From NCBI RefSeq assembly GCF_039521365.1, contig NZ_BAAACF010000001.1:2142934-2206933 (forward strand): DNA of 64,000 bases. The letters are read 5' to 3'. Every line of letters starts with the position of its first letter. The first letter of the stretch is position 1. Shown piece by piece: positions 8,938 through 18,005 of this stretch. Below the pieces are notes generated by a model. The model saw only the letters and a program-made list of their open reading frames with translations. It was not told the origin of the DNA and did not search any database. Made by a program: the position numbers and the translations under genes. The stretch comes from Clostridium_AW malenominatum (lineage in GTDB: Bacteria > Bacillota > Clostridia > Clostridiales > Clostridiaceae).

Positions 8938-8964
8938 TGAAAATATTTTTTCATTTATTGAAAA
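8938..8964. promoter_or_regulatory. Two overlapping palindromes, probable RpiR operator
   Basis: TGAAAA-TATT-TTTTCA (8938-8953) and TTTTCA-TTTAT-TGAAAA (8948-8964) share the central half site. They lie in the divergent intergenic region, just upstream of a TATAAT-like box before the D-aminoacylase. GAAA/TTTC half sites are common in RpiR-family operators. The binding assignment is inferred. Confidence 0.5.
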
Positions 8965-9021
8965 TTTATGATATAATTAATTTAAATATTATTTATATGT
9001 TGTTACAAAGGAGGCAAAAAT

Positions 9022-10620
9022 ATGTTTGACATAGTAATAAATAATGCCCTTATTGTAGATGGAAGTGGAAATAAGCCTTTTAAAGGTTCAATAGGAATTG
9101 AAAAGGATAGAATCAAAAAAATTTGCAGGGAAAATTCTATTTTAAATGGGAAGGTAATCATAGACGCTGAAGGAAATATATTATCTCCTGGATTTATAGA
9201 TATGCATTCTCACTCAGACAGCTCATTTTTAATCTATAAAGATCTTGAAAGTAAAATATTCCAAGGTATTACTACAGAGCTTATAGGTAGCTGTGGTATA
9301 TCTTTAGTTCCTAACAATGCTTCTATAAGGAAAGACTTATTAAATTATTGTAAGTCCCTATGCTACAATACAGATATAATAAATTTAGACTTTTCTACTT
9401 TAGATGAATACGTAAAAAAAGTAAATGAAAATAAACCTTCAATAAATAATCTTCCTCAAATTGGTCATGGAACTTTACGAATGACTGTAATGGGATTTGA
9501 AAATAGAAGGCCTACTAATGAAGAATTAAATGAAATGAAAAATTTATTAGAAAGAGAACTAAAATCTGGTGCTTGGGGCATGTCACTAGGCTTAGTTTAT
9601 CCACCAGGAAGTTTTACTGAAAAAGATGAACTAGTAGAATTATCCAAGGTATTAAAGAAATATGATGCTATATTAACTGTTCATATGCGTGGTGAAGGCG
9701 ACACAGTTTTTGAATCCATAAAAGAAATGATAGCTATAACTAGAGAAAGTAATGTACATTGTCATATTTCACACTTAAAACTTATGGGAAGAAATCAATG
9801 GGGTCGCGGAAAAGAAATTATTTCTCTAATTAATAATGCTATTGACGAAGGGCTTAATATCTCTTGTGATCAATATCCTTATACAGCATCTTGTACTTCT
9901 CTTTATCCAATTATCCCAAAAGATGCTCAAGAGGGTGGTATAAAAACTATAAAAAATACTTTCAATAGCGATAAATGGGAAAGTATTGCCGCAAAAATTG
10001 AGGAAAATATATATTCTCGTGGAGGCGGTGATAAAATAGTGGTTTCTTCTGCAAAAGGAGCTAAAGAAAACTACCAAGGCTTAAGCTTGCTCCAAATATC
10101 AAATAAGTTTAATATATCTTTAGCTGAAGCAGTTAAAAAATTACTTTTAGAAACAGAGGGTTCTGCTGTAGTAACTTACTATAGCATGAATGAGAAGGAT
10201 GTAGAGTATATAATGACGCAAGAAAATATTGCTATTGGAAGCGACGGTGCGGCCATAGGATTCAGTGATTTTAGATTTGGCACTCCTCATCCAAGAAATT
10301 TTGGAACTTTTCCTAGATACATTAAAATATCTTTAGATAAGAACTTATTACCTTTAGAAAAAATTATTTATAAAGCAACAGGACTTCCTGCTAAATTATT
10401 AGGACTCAAAGATAGGGGTATTATAGCTGTAGGCAAAATAGCTGATTTAGTTATACTCAATTTAAATAATATCCAGGACACAGCTACCTTTACTCAACCT
10501 TTTGCCAAACCTCGCGGTATAGAGTATGTGTTAGTAGGTGGAAAAATAGCTATTGAAAATAATATTCAAAATAAGGTTTATAATGGGAAAGTGATATTAA
10601 AAGGCAAAAGTATACACTAA
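9022..10620 (+). CDS. N-acyl-D-amino-acid deacylase (D-aminoacylase family amidohydrolase)
   Basis: 532 residues, the usual length. The N-terminal beta domain reads FDIVINNALIVDGSG; the metal site starts with GFIDMHSHSDSSF, followed by GITTELIGSCG, HMRGEGD and CHISHLKLMG. The catalytic Asp is probably in AIGSDGAA; the C-terminal GIIAVGKIADLVILN closes the small domain. The family hydrolyses N-acyl-D-amino acids or dipeptides to free D-amino acids. AAAGGAGG is 7 nt before the ATG. It is divergent from the RpiR regulator and ends at a strong terminator. Confidence 0.9.
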   Translation: MFDIVINNALIVDGSGNKPFKGSIGIEKDRIKKICRENSILNGKVIIDAEGNILSPGFIDMHSHSDSSFLIYKDLESKIFQGITTELIGSCGISLVPNNASIRKDLLNYCKSLCYNTDIINLDFSTLDEYVKKVNENKPSINNLPQIGHGTLRMTVMGFENRRPTNEELNEMKNLLERELKSGAWGMSLGLVYPPGSFTEKDELVELSKVLKKYDAILTVHMRGEGDTVFESIKEMIAITRESNVHCHISHLKLMGRNQWGRGKEIISLINNAIDEGLNISCDQYPYTASCTSLYPIIPKDAQEGGIKTIKNTFNSDKWESIAAKIEENIYSRGGGDKIVVSSAKGAKENYQGLSLLQISNKFNISLAEAVKKLLLETEGSAVVTYYSMNEKDVEYIMTQENIAIGSDGAAIGFSDFRFGTPHPRNFGTFPRYIKISLDKNLLPLEKIIYKATGLPAKLLGLKDRGIIAVGKIADLVILNLNNIQDTATFTQPFAKPRGIEYVLVGGKIAIENNIQNKVYNGKVILKGKSIH

Positions 10621-10639
10621 AACTTATAGTTTCTCATGG

Positions 10640-10686
10640 AAAAAGGGTAAAGTCGAAATTATTTTAATATAGACTTTACCCTTTTT
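10640..10686 (+). terminator. Intrinsic terminator after the D-aminoacylase gene
   Basis: AAAAAGGGTAAAGTC pairs with GACTTTACCCTTTTT across a short AT loop, and a T-run follows. Confidence 0.85.
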
Positions 10687-10818
10687 ATACTTTAAAAATT
10701 AATTAAAAATATATAACTATACAAACTTGTAATAAAAACCTAATAGAAATAAATTTAAAATCATAATAAAATAGTAATATAGTATTATTATAAACTTTTA
10801 GTTAGAGGTGAACCTATT

Positions 10819-11586
10819 ATGATTAATAATATAAAATACTTTTTTCGAGGATCCCCAGATGGATATAGTTTTCCAATGATGAGCAACTTACATTTACTTA
10901 TATTAACGCTTACATTACTAGGATGTATATTAATAATAAGCAAAGGTAGTAACCTTAGGGACAGTAAATACTCAAGATATTTTAAAGCTATTACTATAAC
11001 AATATTGTCAATTCAACAAATAGTTTTATATATATGGTATATGTTTTCTGGGTATTTTACTATAAAAGAAAGCTTACCTCTTTATAACTGCCGAATAGCA
11101 ATTATATTTACCATTTTTGCTTTTATAACAAATAAAAACATATTTAAAAATGTATGTTGTTATTGGGGATTTGCCGGTTCAATATTGGCCCTATTATTTC
11201 CTGTCACAGACCCTTTTAATTTCCCTCACTATACCTTAATCTCCTTTTGGAGCGGTCATATTGTTATGTTATGGGCTACCACATACCTTTTATTTGTTGA
11301 AAGATACTCTATTAATAAAAATAGTTTAAGGTCTATGCTTATATTCACAAATAGTTATAACCTTATTATTTATAAATTCAATCAAGTTTTTCTTGCCAAT
11401 TATTGTTACTTGAACGAACCCCCTTTTGAAATTAAGTTTATATCAAATATAAATCCTTACACCTATACCTTAATAATTTTTGCTACTTTTAATTTAGTAA
11501 TGACATTGTTTTATATTTGTGCAAAAGGATTGTCTAAAAATCACATACTAGAAAACAATGAATCTAGGGTTTTATTTGATATATAA
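10819..11586 (+). CDS. YwaF / TIGR02206-type integral membrane protein
   Basis: 255 residues with six or seven membrane helices. The pattern YNCRIAIIFTIFAF, CCYWGFAGSILALLFP, FWSGHIVMLWATTYL and NQVFLANYCYLNEPP matches the TIGR02206 (YwaF) family of Firmicutes, whose function is unknown. ATG 10819 is preceded by AGAGGTGA. It appears monocistronic and no regulator is adjacent. Confidence 0.75.
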   Translation: MINNIKYFFRGSPDGYSFPMMSNLHLLILTLTLLGCILIISKGSNLRDSKYSRYFKAITITILSIQQIVLYIWYMFSGYFTIKESLPLYNCRIAIIFTIFAFITNKNIFKNVCCYWGFAGSILALLFPVTDPFNFPHYTLISFWSGHIVMLWATTYLLFVERYSINKNSLRSMLIFTNSYNLIIYKFNQVFLANYCYLNEPPFEIKFISNINPYTYTLIIFATFNLVMTLFYICAKGLSKNHILENNESRVLFDI

Positions 11587-11742
11587 GAATTTTATCTTTA
11601 AAGGAATTCCAGCTAGACTCCATAATTTGAAATATTTTCATTAATACTGTATACTATATATGAGCTTTGTATTAATTAGACTCTTGCAAAGCTTCTTTCT
11701 ATTTAAGGTATAGAAAGAATATATTATAGGAGGATCGTATTA

Positions 11743-12948
11743 TTGAATTTACTCTTTAAACTTAGTATTGTATTATTAGTTGGTGTACTGGGAGGAAGGC
11801 TGGCTAAACACTTTAAGCTTCCAAATGTAACAGGCTATTTAATAGCTGGATTATTTATTGGTTCCTCATTTTTTAATTTAATTGGTGAGGCAGAGCTTCA
11901 ATCCTTGTCTATCGTTAATGAAGTTGCCCTAGCTGCTATTGCTTTTAGCATTGGTAGTGAGTTTGTTTTAAAGGACATGTTAAAGGTTGGTAAAGATATA
12001 CTTATAATAACCTTAGCAGAGGCGATTTTTGCTGTGTTACTAGTATTTTTAGTAACTTTTTATATTTTCAATCAGTCCTTTGCCTTTAGTATTGTTATAG
12101 CAGCCATGTCTGCAGCCACAGCGCCTGCAGCAACCATGATGGTAATAAATCAATATAAGGCACATGGACCTCTTACAAAGACCATTTTACCTGTAGTTGC
12201 CATAGATGATGCTGTGGGAATTATGCTTTTTGGTATTGCTATGTCTATGGCTAAATTATCCACCGGTGGGACAAGTCATACCTTTCTGCAAATGCTTGGC
12301 GGACCTATAATTGAAATTTTAGGCTCTTTATTACTTGGATTTGTACTGGGAATTATATTAACCTTTGTGGCTAATAAAGCTAATAGCCGTGAAGAATTAT
12401 TATCTTTAGTGTTAGCTGCCATCGCCGCTAGCACAGGCATTGCTAATATGCTAAAGCTCTCTCCCCTGCTAACTTGCATGATGGTTGGAGCTACTTTAGT
12501 TAACTTAATGCAAAAATCCAATCGTGTATTTTCCCTCATGAATGATTTTACTCCACCTATCTACTTAATATTTTTCACTCTAGCAGGAGCGGGATTAAAT
12601 TTGAAGATTTTATTCCAGGTTGGCTCACTAGGGCTTGGCTATATTTTAGCTAGGGCAGGGGGTAAAATGCTAGGAGCTTACTTAGGAGCTAAAGCAGTAA
12701 ATGCAGATGAAGCGGTAGTAAAATATTTAGGCCTTAGCTTACTGCCTCAAGGTGGTGTTTCCATAGGTCTTTCCATAATTGTTAGACAAGAATTACCGCA
12801 ATTTAGTGTAGGGATTACTACAGTTATTCTCTTTAGCGTCTTTGTTTATGAAATTTCAGGACCTATTTTAGCAAAGATTGCTATAGAAAAAGCTGGAGAA
12901 GTTAATGGACTTCAAAGGGCTAAAGCGGCAACAAATTTAAACAGTTAA
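11743..12948 (+). CDS. CPA2-family cation/proton antiporter
   Basis: 401 residues, about 12 membrane helices. It has GGRLAKHFKLPNVTGYLIAG near the start, the SAATAPAATMMV half-helix and the ion-binding VVAIDDAVGIMLFG motif of Na+/H+ (or K+/H+) exchangers. It ends after the membrane domain, so there is no RCK/TrkA regulatory tail. The start is TTG 11743, 9 nt after AGGAGG. A PII-like protein follows 28 bp after its stop and may supply the missing regulation. Confidence 0.87.
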   Translation: MNLLFKLSIVLLVGVLGGRLAKHFKLPNVTGYLIAGLFIGSSFFNLIGEAELQSLSIVNEVALAAIAFSIGSEFVLKDMLKVGKDILIITLAEAIFAVLLVFLVTFYIFNQSFAFSIVIAAMSAATAPAATMMVINQYKAHGPLTKTILPVVAIDDAVGIMLFGIAMSMAKLSTGGTSHTFLQMLGGPIIEILGSLLLGFVLGIILTFVANKANSREELLSLVLAAIAASTGIANMLKLSPLLTCMMVGATLVNLMQKSNRVFSLMNDFTPPIYLIFFTLAGAGLNLKILFQVGSLGLGYILARAGGKMLGAYLGAKAVNADEAVVKYLGLSLLPQGGVSIGLSIIVRQELPQFSVGITTVILFSVFVYEISGPILAKIAIEKAGEVNGLQRAKAATNLNS

Positions 12949-12976
12949 ATAATAATAAATGAAAGGTCGTGATACA

Positions 12977-13324
12977 GTGCACGCATTGTTTTTAGTTCTT
13001 AATGAAACAGAATACTTAGATGACATATTAACCGCCTTTGTGGACATAGGAGTAAAAGGAGCAACTATTTTAGATAGCCAAGGTATGGGTAGGGCTCTAC
13101 TTGATAACGAAAACAAACAAATTCCTCTTTTTGGATCCATAAAGAGCTTTTTAAATAACTCTCACCCTTACAACAAAACCATCTTTACTATTTTAGAAGA
13201 CGACGCTCTTGTAGATAAGGTAGTGCAGACAGTAAAAAGTATCCTAGGAGATATGTCAAAGCCTGGTGTAGGATTAATGTTTACAGTTCCTATTGGAAAG
13301 GTTTATGGTATGAGAGATGACTAA
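12977..13324 (+). CDS. PII-like signalling protein linked to the antiporter
   Basis: About 115 residues with the beta-alpha-beta repeat pattern of PII-like proteins: HALFLVLNETEYLDDILTAFVDIGVKGATILDS, then KTIFTILEDDALVDKVVQTVKSIL and a C-terminal GVGLMFTVPIGKVYG. PII-like proteins bind nucleotides and gate neighbouring transporters. GTG 12977 is taken as the start, with AAAGGT upstream; an ATG at 12959 is in frame but lacks a good ribosome binding site. The tight link to the antiporter suggests direct control of it. Confidence 0.7.
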   Translation: MHALFLVLNETEYLDDILTAFVDIGVKGATILDSQGMGRALLDNENKQIPLFGSIKSFLNNSHPYNKTIFTILEDDALVDKVVQTVKSILGDMSKPGVGLMFTVPIGKVYGMRDD

Positions 13325-13370
13325 AAATTCCCCAGGAATTTTCACAATTAAAATTCCTGGGGAATTTTTT
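13323..13370. terminator. Bidirectional terminator
   Basis: A near-perfect 20-bp stem (AAAAATTCCCCAGGAATTTT and its complement) with an 8-nt loop and T-runs on both strands, placed between converging genes. Confidence 0.9.
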
Positions 13371-13409
13371 TCATTAACTAATCAACCCAAAACTAGCTTA
13401 CCTAAAAAA

Positions 13410-13997
13410 CTAACTAAGATTATTTCCACAATAAGGGCACATGCTCCAACCCTTTTCAACACCTCTACCACATTGCGTGCAAGTCTTTTTTAGATTTGTT
13501 CCGCAATTAGGGCATATATTATAGTCTTCTCTTACATAACTTCCACAGTTAAAACACTTCTTATTGCTAGCATTATAGGAATTTCTAACTATTAAATAAA
13601 TTATTAACCCTATAAAGTTTGGTACAAATATTGCAACTAGTAGCCATAGCCAAGGATCCATTCCCCTGCTTTGTGCATCATAATAAACAAATCTTCCTAT
13701 CAAAATAAGAATTGTAAGGGGTATTAGCATAAATAAGGGCATAATAATCATAGCTGGTAGCACAGATAAAAACTCTCCGTGTCCTCTTGTAAAGTATGAA
13801 ACATTTACAAAGTTAGTTATAAATAAAATACCCAAAAGTCCAATTACGCCTGCTAATATATAAAATAATATTTTAAATGGATTTTTGGTAGAATCATACT
13901 CTCCTCTTCTATTCATTCTTAAAATCCCATATATTATTGCTCCTATCACAGTTAAAATAATCATTGGGACAACAAGTATCAAAGATACTATTTTCAT
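13410..13997 (-). CDS. Membrane protein with PLDc_N-like segment and double zinc ribbon
   Basis: 195 residues. Four membrane helices (about 3-25, 43-65, 83-105, 120-141) include the PLDc_N-like run DPWLWLLVAIFVPNFIGLIIYLIVR. The C-terminus carries four CxxC knuckles (CFNCG, CPNCG, CTQCG, CPYCG), forming two zinc ribbons. It is the last gene of the ECF sigma operon, after the putative anti-sigma factor. Its role is unknown; a membrane sensor or a target of the sigma factor are both possible. Confidence 0.7.
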   Translation of the reverse strand: MKIVSLILVVPMIILTVIGAIIYGILRMNRRGEYDSTKNPFKILFYILAGVIGLLGILFITNFVNVSYFTRGHGEFLSVLPAMIIMPLFMLIPLTILILIGRFVYYDAQSRGMDPWLWLLVAIFVPNFIGLIIYLIVRNSYNASNKKCFNCGSYVREDYNICPNCGTNLKKTCTQCGRGVEKGWSMCPYCGNNLS

Positions 13998-14011
13998 TGT
14001 ATATCACACTC

Positions 14012-14308
14012 CTAATCAATTAATTTATTAAACTTAAAAAACAATAGCAGAAACACTGCAATTACTGCGTTGCTTATAGTAAAGGTAATATTAATGATTA
14101 AATAAAAATACTTCAAGTTTATATAAGACATATAAAAATACACCATGCCTATTATAAACAGTAAGTTCACTATAAAACTCAATGGTATGGCATATATAAG
14201 AGGTTCATATTGTATATAATCCTTGGTTTTACTTATTAACTGTTCTGGTGCTTCTATGGATTCATTTCCTATTTCATAAAGTAATTTTTCTATCTTGTTT
14301 TCATCCAT
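14012..14308 (-). CDS. Small two-helix membrane protein, candidate anti-sigma factor
   Basis: 98 residues: an acidic N-terminal 30 residues (MDENKIEKLLYEIGNE), then two membrane helices (about 36-60 and 68-92). The start overlaps the end of the ECF sigma gene by 8 nt, as is typical of sigma/anti-sigma pairs. It is shorter than most anti-sigma factors and lacks a visible zinc-binding HxxxCxxC motif, so the assignment rests on context. Confidence 0.5.
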   Translation of the reverse strand: MDENKIEKLLYEIGNESIEAPEQLISKTKDYIQYEPLIYAIPLSFIVNLLFIIGMVYFYMSYINLKYFYLIINITFTISNAVIAVFLLLFFKFNKLID

Positions 14309-14876
14309 AAACTTTCCCCTCCATATATTCTTTAATGAGCTTACGTGCTTTATTCAATCTTGATTTTATGGTCCCCTCTGGTATAGACAAAACTTCACTA
14401 ATATCTTTGTAGCTTAGTTCTTGGAAATAATATAATATTACTGGAAGCTTATATTCTTCTTTTAAGCTTTCAACTGCTTCCTTAAGCATGGCTTTTTCAA
14501 AATTTTTAACCATCTCTTCTTCCGGTAAATTTTCTTCAGACCCTATATTAATTACTTCTTTTTCCTTCTCATCGTTATTAAAATAATCTTTAATTATATT
14601 AAGCCAGCGTTTATTTTTTCTGTATTTATCCTTATAGGAATTTATACATATGGTAAATATCCAAGTTTTAAGATTTTTGTTTTCATCATATTTTTCTAAG
14701 TTTCTAAACACTTTGATCCAAGTATCTTGAAATAAATCCTCAGCCTCCTGTCTACTTTTACATAAGTGGAGAGAAAATTTATATAGTGGATCTTTGTATT
14801 TATGAACTATCACATCTAGTCCTTCTTTTTTGTTTATTTTATAGATACTTAGGATATCCTTATCTTCTAAATGCAA
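14301..14876 (-). CDS. ECF-type RNA polymerase sigma factor
   Basis: About 191 residues. Region 2 reads FSLHLCKSRQEAEDLFQDTWIKVFRNLEKYD with LKTWIFTICINSYKD; region 4 reads LPVILYYFQELSYKDISEVLSIPEGTIKSRLNKARKLI. I prefer TTG 14876, which follows GGGGGAG at normal spacing; ATG 14894 overlaps that site. First gene of a three-gene operon with a putative anti-sigma factor and a zinc-ribbon membrane protein. Autoregulation is likely but I cannot define the promoter. Confidence 0.88.
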   Translation of the reverse strand: MHLEDKDILSIYKINKKEGLDVIVHKYKDPLYKFSLHLCKSRQEAEDLFQDTWIKVFRNLEKYDENKNLKTWIFTICINSYKDKYRKNKRWLNIIKDYFNNDEKEKEVINIGSEENLPEEEMVKNFEKAMLKEAVESLKEEYKLPVILYYFQELSYKDISEVLSIPEGTIKSRLNKARKLIKEYMEGKVYG

Positions 14877-14935
14877 ATCTTCTCTCCCCCTCATTTATCT
14901 TTTACGCTTCAGTTGTGTTTAGGTTCACGTAAATA

Positions 14936-14986
14936 AAAATTGCAATGCAATAATTTTTATTTAAGAATTATTGCATCACAATTTTT
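14936..14986 (-). terminator. Terminator of the ABC exporter operon
   Basis: The long imperfect stem ATGCAATAATT / AATTATTGCAT is extended by AAATTG / CAATTTT. On the minus strand it follows the last ABC permease gene and is followed by TTTTTATTT. Confidence 0.75.
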
Positions 14987-16033
14987 CTAAAGGTCTCTTT
15001 CCCCAGGTTTTAGAGTTTTCACACCAAAGGTAAAGAAAACAACCCCAAAGAGTAAAAGTACTAGTAAATTTGTACCTATGGTATTAATATTTCCTCCATC
15101 TATAAGACTTATATAAGAATCTATCATCCATTTTTGAGGTGTAAAATTTGCTATTTTTCTAATAACTATATTCAAAGAATCCGTTGGGAAAAATCCTCCT
15201 CCTAATATACTTGTTACTATGGCTATAAGAGTAAGGACCAAATTATATTTTTCCTCATCCTCCACTACTCCCACTAGTCCCACTGAAAAACCTACTGCGC
15301 TTATTAAATAAGCTATGAGTATAATATAAACTAGCCAAGGGGATGCGCCCCACTGAATCTTAAAAATAAATGTAGTTAAGATTAAAAACAAAGTAATTTG
15401 TAGCAATCCTAATATGAAATTTGCTATTATATGAGCTAACACTATTTCATATTCCTTTACAGGAGTTGAAAATAATCTCATAAAATTTTTTTCTCTTTTA
15501 TCTTGTAGCAAAAATCCAATACTTGAACCCGCAAACATTACTATAAACATTGAAAGCATACCCATAGAGGCTTTCCCTTGCTCATACATTTTTGAATTCA
15601 CTGTAGATTTATCATAGTTTTTTATATCCTTACCGCTAAGCATAGCAGAAGCATACTCTTCAATTTCCCCTTTTAATATTTGTATCTCTTCACCATCCTT
15701 AAGAGTTACAACCTTTATTTTACTAGTAGAAGTTATAGTAAAATCCTCTGGAAAAATTACTCCTATCTTTACCTCTTTATTATTTAGCTTTTCCTCTATA
15801 TTTCCTTCCTCTAAATACTCAATATTGTATTTATTGCTATCTTTTAAATATTGAACAACTGAATAATCACCTTTAGGTGGATTAGCTACCCCAAGAATTA
15901 CTTTTTCTTTTCCCCCAAACATTAGAATTCCAAGGGTTGCGGCTAATATAGGAAGAAAGAAAATAAATGCAAATATATTTATTTCCTTAAGCATTCTTTT
16001 TACTAAATTTGTTCCAATCACTATGCTATTCAT
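14987..16033 (-). CDS. ABC-2 type permease, YhgE/DrrB-like
   Basis: About 348 residues. One N-terminal helix (FAFIFFLPILAATLGILMFG), an extracytoplasmic domain of roughly 130 residues, then five membrane helices with the ABC-2 signature EKNFMRLFSTPVKEYEIVLAHI and GGGFFPTDSLN. ATG 16033 follows AAGGAG at 8 nt and overlaps the previous gene by 8 nt. With the second permease and the ATPase it forms a heterodimeric exporter. The neighbouring NarL/DesK-type two-component system suggests stress- or antibiotic-induced export; the substrate is unknown. Confidence 0.87.
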   Translation of the reverse strand: MNSIVIGTNLVKRMLKEINIFAFIFFLPILAATLGILMFGGKEKVILGVANPPKGDYSVVQYLKDSNKYNIEYLEEGNIEEKLNNKEVKIGVIFPEDFTITSTSKIKVVTLKDGEEIQILKGEIEEYASAMLSGKDIKNYDKSTVNSKMYEQGKASMGMLSMFIVMFAGSSIGFLLQDKREKNFMRLFSTPVKEYEIVLAHIIANFILGLLQITLFLILTTFIFKIQWGASPWLVYIILIAYLISAVGFSVGLVGVVEDEEKYNLVLTLIAIVTSILGGGFFPTDSLNIVIRKIANFTPQKWMIDSYISLIDGGNINTIGTNLLVLLLFGVVFFTFGVKTLKPGERDL

Positions 16034-16799
16034 AAATATTCTCCTTCCTATAAATAGTAGTGGCAATAACCATAAACACTGTTCCCATAATTCCTAATAC
16101 TATAAGATTTGTTTTAATACTTAGTAGATTTCCGCCTTCCATAAGCTTTAAATAAGCTTCTGAAATCCATTTATTTATTGTGAATTTAGATATGGTTTCA
16201 AATTTATCTCCCTGTGAAAATCCTCCGCTAGCAAAGGTCATAAATATTACTATAAAGGAGCTTACTATCCCTGCTACTTTGCTGTTTTTAAAAATACCTG
16301 ACAATATGAAAGCCAAGGATGTGGCTACATATACACCCAAAAGCGTTACTATAAAAACATTGAAGGGAGAATTTCCAAAACTTACTCCAAAAAATAATTT
16401 AGAACCTATTATTATTGATCCTGAAAGTAACAATACTACTATGGAGTGACCAATTAAAATTCCACTTAGCATGTGACTTTTCTTAATTGGTGCTGCAAAC
16501 ATTCTAAGGAGAGTGTTCTTTTCTCTTTCCCCAACTAACATGGATCCAGCAATCATGCTTCCCATCAAGGTAAACTGCACAAGGGTTGTGGTGGCAAAAC
16601 TTTCTACAAAAACGTTTCCCTTAGAAGGTGACAATATAACTAGTTCAACTAAAGAATTAGAGTTGCTCTGTAAAACTTGTCCTCCTTTACTCATATTACT
16701 TATAATTCCTATGAGAAAGAGAGGTATTATTATTAAAAATCCAAGGAGAAATATATCTCTAAACATATCTTTTATATTCTTATAGGCTATACTCCACAT
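16026..16799 (-). CDS. ABC-2 type permease, short subunit
   Basis: 257 residues, six membrane helices. It has the ABC-2 coupling element VGEREKNTLLRMFAAPIKKSHMLSGILIGH and a late FASGGFSQGDKF loop similar to its partner. It sits between the ATPase gene (24 bp upstream) and the second permease gene, which overlaps its end. Probable half of a heterodimeric efflux channel. Confidence 0.87.
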   Translation of the reverse strand: MWSIAYKNIKDMFRDIFLLGFLIIIPLFLIGIISNMSKGGQVLQSNSNSLVELVILSPSKGNVFVESFATTTLVQFTLMGSMIAGSMLVGEREKNTLLRMFAAPIKKSHMLSGILIGHSIVVLLLSGSIIIGSKLFFGVSFGNSPFNVFIVTLLGVYVATSLAFILSGIFKNSKVAGIVSSFIVIFMTFASGGFSQGDKFETISKFTINKWISEAYLKLMEGGNLLSIKTNLIVLGIMGTVFMVIATTIYRKENIYE

Positions 16800-16823
16800 A
16801 ACTTTTCCCTCCTAATTCTCAAA

Positions 16824-17756
16824 TTAATCCCTTAATTTTCTTCCCGTTAATTTTAAAAACACACTCTCTAAATCTGCCTGTTTTATATCAATATTTCTAA
16901 CAGTTATATTTCCTTCTCCTAATTTTCCTAAAACTTTTTGTAAAATTTCATTAGGGGATTTGCAAATAACCTCTATTCTATTACCTTTTAATGCCACATC
17001 CCTCACTTCTTCAATGCTTTTTATTCCCTCAATTGAATTAAAACTTATATTATATCCCTCTATTATTATCTTTTGTTCTTCCCATATAGAGCTTACTAAT
17101 TCATCCTTACTTCCTAAGGCTATGAGCTTTCCAAAATCTATAATTCCTATCCTACTACATATACTTTCCACTTCCTCCATGTAGTGACTAGTATATATAA
17201 TGGTAGCCCCTCTTCTGTTTAATTCTTTTATTGATTCTAAAATATGATTCCTCGATTGAGGATCTATACCAACGGTAGGTTCGTCCATAATAATTATTTT
17301 AGGTTGATGAACTATGGAGCAAGCTATATTTAATCTTCTTTTCATACCTCCAGAGAATTTTTTAGGAACTTCCTTTCTTTTATCTGCAAGTCCAGTAAAT
17401 TGAAGGGCTTCTTCCGCCATCTCCTTAAGTTTTTTACCCTTTAAACCATATAATCTTCCTAAGAACTCTACATTTTCTAAGGCTGTCATGTTTTCATATA
17501 TGGCAAGTTCTTGCGGCACTAGACCCAGTATCCTTTTGGCATTTAAACTATCCTTCATAACATCAATGCCATTTACAGTAATCTCTCCACTATTAGGCTT
17601 TAAAAGCCCCATAATCATTTTTATAGTACTACTTTTTCCAGCCCCATTAGGACCTAGTAAACCAAATATTTCCTCATTCTTTATTTCTAAACTTATATTA
17701 TCTACGGCTAAGTTGTTTCCATATCTTTTAATTACATTTTCTAATTTTATAGACAT
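16824..17756 (-). CDS. ABC exporter ATPase (DrrA/CcmA type)
   Basis: 310 residues. Walker A is LLGPNGAGKSSTIKMI, the Q-loop lies in LGLVPQELAIYENM, the signature motif is FSGGMKRRLNIACS, Walker B is IIIMDEPTVGID and the switch His is in YTSHYMEEVE. The C-terminal extension of about 90 residues is typical of DrrA-like exporters. First gene of the three-gene operon, preceded by a 250-bp region that holds a long hairpin (17912-17973). Confidence 0.95.
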   Translation of the reverse strand: MSIKLENVIKRYGNNLAVDNISLEIKNEEIFGLLGPNGAGKSSTIKMIMGLLKPNSGEITVNGIDVMKDSLNAKRILGLVPQELAIYENMTALENVEFLGRLYGLKGKKLKEMAEEALQFTGLADKRKEVPKKFSGGMKRRLNIACSIVHQPKIIIMDEPTVGIDPQSRNHILESIKELNRRGATIIYTSHYMEEVESICSRIGIIDFGKLIALGSKDELVSSIWEEQKIIIEGYNISFNSIEGIKSIEEVRDVALKGNRIEVICKSPNEILQKVLGKLGEGNITVRNIDIKQADLESVFLKLTGRKLRD

Positions 17757-17911
17757 ATAATTCTCCCCTTTTTTATTTTCTTATAGTTATATTGTACAAA
17801 AAATTCATATATAAAGTCTTAACCCTAGGTCACATGTTAAGATGACTTAAGTCACTTTTCAAGTGCATAGATAAAAAAATACTATATAATAATATCGTCG
17901 TAGAACATAAA

Positions 17912-17973
17912 AGAGCTAAGTATTTAGTGAAATAGCGACTTTTTCGGAGCGACTTCACTAAATACTTAGCTCT
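17912..17973 (-). repeat. Long hairpin element, copy 1 of 3
   Basis: A perfect 20-bp inverted repeat starting AGAGCTAAGTATTTAGTGAA encloses a 22-nt loop containing CTTTTTCGGAGCGAC. Related copies lie at 40263-40325 and 46511-46573; the stems differ at paired positions that change together. On the minus strand it follows the NarL regulator gene and ends in CTCTTTTA, so it may act as a terminator before the ABC operon promoter. Confidence 0.75.
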
Positions 17974-18005
17974 CTATTTGTGATATCCAATTATTTTTTA
18001 ATATT

